Origin: Candidatus Methanophagales archaeon
GTDB lineage: Archaea; Halobacteriota; Syntropharchaeia; Alkanophagales; Methanospirareceae
Assembly: GCA_021159475.1 (NCBI GenBank)
Contig: JAGGRS010000044.1
Span: 1 to 7,598, forward strand
Length of the DNA stretch: 7,598 nucleotides
Reading direction: 5' to 3'
The translations under genes and the position numbers were made by a program. The notes beneath the pieces are model-generated. The model searched no databases. It saw only the letters and a program-made list of their open reading frames with translations, and was not told where the DNA came from. Of the stretch, positions 6,840 through 7,598 are shown one piece after another (the stretch's first letter is position 1; each line of letters opens with the position of its first letter).

Positions 6840-7027
6840 TACTCAGTTGTTAGTTTCTTCTTGTTCTATAAAAACAAATCGCGCGTCCTCCTGAACCATC
6901 GGGAACAGAATGATGGATGGAAACCAGGTTTCCTTTGAGTTGAGCAATCATTGGCTGCAGTTCAGGCAGTGATGCTTCGCTGCTCCTTTCTCTGTGTATC
7001 CATACGATGAAATGCGGGGATGAATGA
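6840..7027. other. Stretch without a recognised gene, upstream of pdxS
   Basis: No recognisable gene in either direction. On the minus strand a frame stays open from the transposase remnant (GTG 7056) to 6850, reading SPHFIVWIHRERSSEAS and ELQPMIAQLKGNLVSIHHS, but it resembles no family I know and has no ribosome-binding site at its start. It could be flanking DNA of the deleted insertion sequence or a fragment of an interrupted gene. The segment also holds an inverted repeat at 6919-6933. Confidence 0.4.
6919..6933. repeat. 15-bp hyphenated palindrome upstream of pdxS
   Basis: GGAAACC and GGTTTCC are exact 7-bp inverted repeats around a single A at 6926. The centre is 118 bp upstream of the pdxS start. 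The compact symmetry is typical of a dimeric regulator's operator, but it lies inside an open frame of uncertain status and no second copy was seen nearby. Confidence 0.4.
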
Positions 7028-7228
7028 TTAAAGAGGCAAATAAATCTCGCTTGCACTCGGTATCTGATCCATGCGGTAGTGACTTTTCAACTCTTTGAAT
7101 ATCAGTTCAATTTCCCATCTCGCAGCGTACAGGCGTGCAATTCTGTCGAAGAAGAGGAACTTGAAGTAACCGAGATCGAGGAGCAGGATGCAGCCCCTGA
7201 GCCATATATCGTATCGCCGTGTAAATAG
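7028..7228 (-). pseudogene. IS4-family transposase remnant with a large internal deletion
   Basis: A 66-codon open frame on the minus strand, below usual gene-calling limits. It reads RRYDIWLRGCILLLDLGYF, which is the second catalytic Asp region of an IS4-type DDE transposase. It then runs through FKFLFFDRI directly into ARLYAARWEIELIFKELK and SHYRMDQIPSAS, the C-terminal catalytic Glu region. The latter has an exact Y-2-R-3-E-6-K spacing, the IS4 signature. Only 22 residues separate the catalytic Asp (codon at 7175-7177) from the catalytic Glu, where intact IS4 enzymes have a beta-rich insertion domain of roughly a hundred residues or more. That domain has apparently been lost in frame, with the join near 7141. 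The N-terminal half is absent and the frame ends at TAA 7028 before the usual C-terminal helices. It is not functional as a transposase. It differs from the degraded element at 878-1906. Confidence 0.75.
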
Positions 7229-7285
7229 TCAGTTTTATAGCTTAAAAAGTCCAATAGTTGGAATCACCTTCTTTTATCCGAACAC

Positions 7286-7484
7286 CTATGTACTGTATTC
7301 ATACCCCAGCTTAAGTAACTTCCTGTTACCTTTCAATACAAACCGTCCCATCTTTATAACCGTCTCGCGGTATTTCACTATCTTCTCTACCGGTCTCTTT
7401 ATCGGCTCCATCTTCAACTTCCTCGCTCTCGCCGGCTTACCAAAATTCCAATACATATCAGTGATACCTTTTTTTCTTCTTCAT
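7286..7484 (-). CDS. Small basic protein, reading frame interrupted at an A7 tract
   Basis: No family recognised. An ORF of 56 codons runs from ATG 7456 to TAG 7286 and reads MYWNFGKPARARKLKMEP, then IKRPVEKIVKYRETVIKMG and RFVLKGNRKLLKLGYEYST. It is Lys/Arg-rich with no membrane segment, suggesting a nucleic-acid-binding or ribosome-associated role, though that is only inference. ATG 7456 has no clear Shine-Dalgarno. ATG 7484 has an excellent one (GGAGG at 7493-7497, eight bases upstream) and begins MKKKK, but stops after eight codons. The two frames are separated by a run of seven A residues (7469-7475). With six, the reading becomes MKKKKGITDMYWNF and continues to 7286 as a 65-residue protein. 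Explanations are a real frameshift, a sequence error in the homopolymer, or transcriptional slippage. It follows the dockerin-like gene by 34 bp on the same strand and may be co-transcribed. Confidence 0.5.
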
Positions 7485-7492
7485 TTTCCTTC

Positions 7493-7497
7493 CCTCC
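7493..7497 (-). promoter_or_regulatory. Strong Shine-Dalgarno pointing to ATG 7484
   Basis: GGAGG on the minus strand, eight bases before ATG 7484. It indicates that the intended start of the small basic protein is at 7484, not at the internal ATG 7456, and so supports the view that the frame is interrupted at the A7 tract. Confidence 0.55.
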
Positions 7498-7518
7498 AAG
7501 CACTCATCTCTTCCTTTA

Positions 7519-7598
7519 CTACATGCAATTCAGGTTGTATGTGGGATTACCGGGATAGCTCACATTGTTCAGGAGCAAAGCGACATCGCCCATGTTCA
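7519..7598 (-). CDS. Dockerin-like C-terminal end of a larger protein (5' part outside window)
   Basis: The minus-strand frame entering at the right edge reads NMGDVALLLNNVSYPGNP and TYNLNCM, then stops at TAG (7519-7521). The stretch N-M-G-D-V-x-L-L-L-N-x-V resembles the second half of a type I dockerin repeat, where the Ca-binding loop (DxNxDGxIN) is followed by M-x-D-V-x-x-L-L-x-x-V. Only 25 residues are visible, so the Ca-binding Asp residues lie outside. Dockerins normally sit at the C-terminus of secreted proteins and bind cohesin modules, and this stop position agrees with that. Dockerin and cohesin modules are known in some euryarchaea. The call rests on one short stretch; an unrelated hydrophobic C-terminus is possible. 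Confidence 0.45.
   Translation of the reverse strand, partial: NMGDVALLLNNVSYPGNPTYNLNCM

Noticed and set aside
6864..7241. CTATAAAA at both sides of the right transposase remnant as terminal inverted repeats
   Set aside because: Only eight bases match, the match does not extend, and the element is AT-rich. No target duplication was found.
1..7598. CRISPR array, tRNA, rRNA or defence/phage module
   Set aside because: No repeated spacer-like units, no tRNA-like cloverleaf sequence in the intergenic stretches, and no relevant protein families were seen on either strand.

Overview
The window looks like part of an archaeal, probably euryarchaeal, genome. Evidence: a 632-residue GTP-type PEP carboxykinase with archaeal-looking motifs, a UPF0282-type metallo-beta-lactamase-fold protein overlapping an FtsJ/RlmE-type rRNA methyltransferase gene, GGTGAT-type Shine-Dalgarno sites, and TATA-like boxes about 25 nt before start codons. 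The transposase remnants and a dockerin-like fragment would suit a methanogen or ANME-type archaeon. That placement is inference; no rRNA or tRNA gene is present to anchor it.

Layout. 1-817 (+): the C-terminal part of an FAD-linked oxidase whose start lies outside the window. 878-1906 (-): a full-length but wrecked IS4-clan transposase, with several frame changes and an in-frame stop. 1952-1980: a perfect 11-bp hairpin just beyond the end of the PEP carboxykinase gene. 2023-3921 (-): PEP carboxykinase. 3937-4324 (-): a small decayed gene split over three frames, lying upstream of the carboxykinase gene and divergent from the next gene. 4391-5275 and 5244-5885 (+): the UPF0282 MBL-fold protein and the rRNA methyltransferase, overlapping by 32 bp. 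5906-6808 (-): pdxS, convergent with the methyltransferase gene. 6840-7027: no recognised gene. 7028-7228 (-): an internally deleted IS4-type transposase remnant. 7286-7484 (-): a small basic ORF interrupted at an A7 tract. 7519-7598 (-): the C-terminal end of a dockerin-like protein that continues beyond the window.

The intact genes are housekeeping: PEP carboxykinase links oxaloacetate and PEP at the entrance to gluconeogenesis, PdxS makes pyridoxal phosphate, and the FtsJ-type enzyme modifies 23S rRNA. The MBL-fold protein is uncharacterised but is probably co-translated with the methyltransferase. The spaces between these blocks hold degraded mobile elements and gene remnants. I see no CRISPR array, phage module, toxin-antitoxin pair or clear new system. 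The most useful observations are broken or very short genes that routine ORF calling misses. Several of the breaks are single-base shifts, at least two of them in or beside A-runs, so sequencing or assembly error has to be excluded before they are called real decay.
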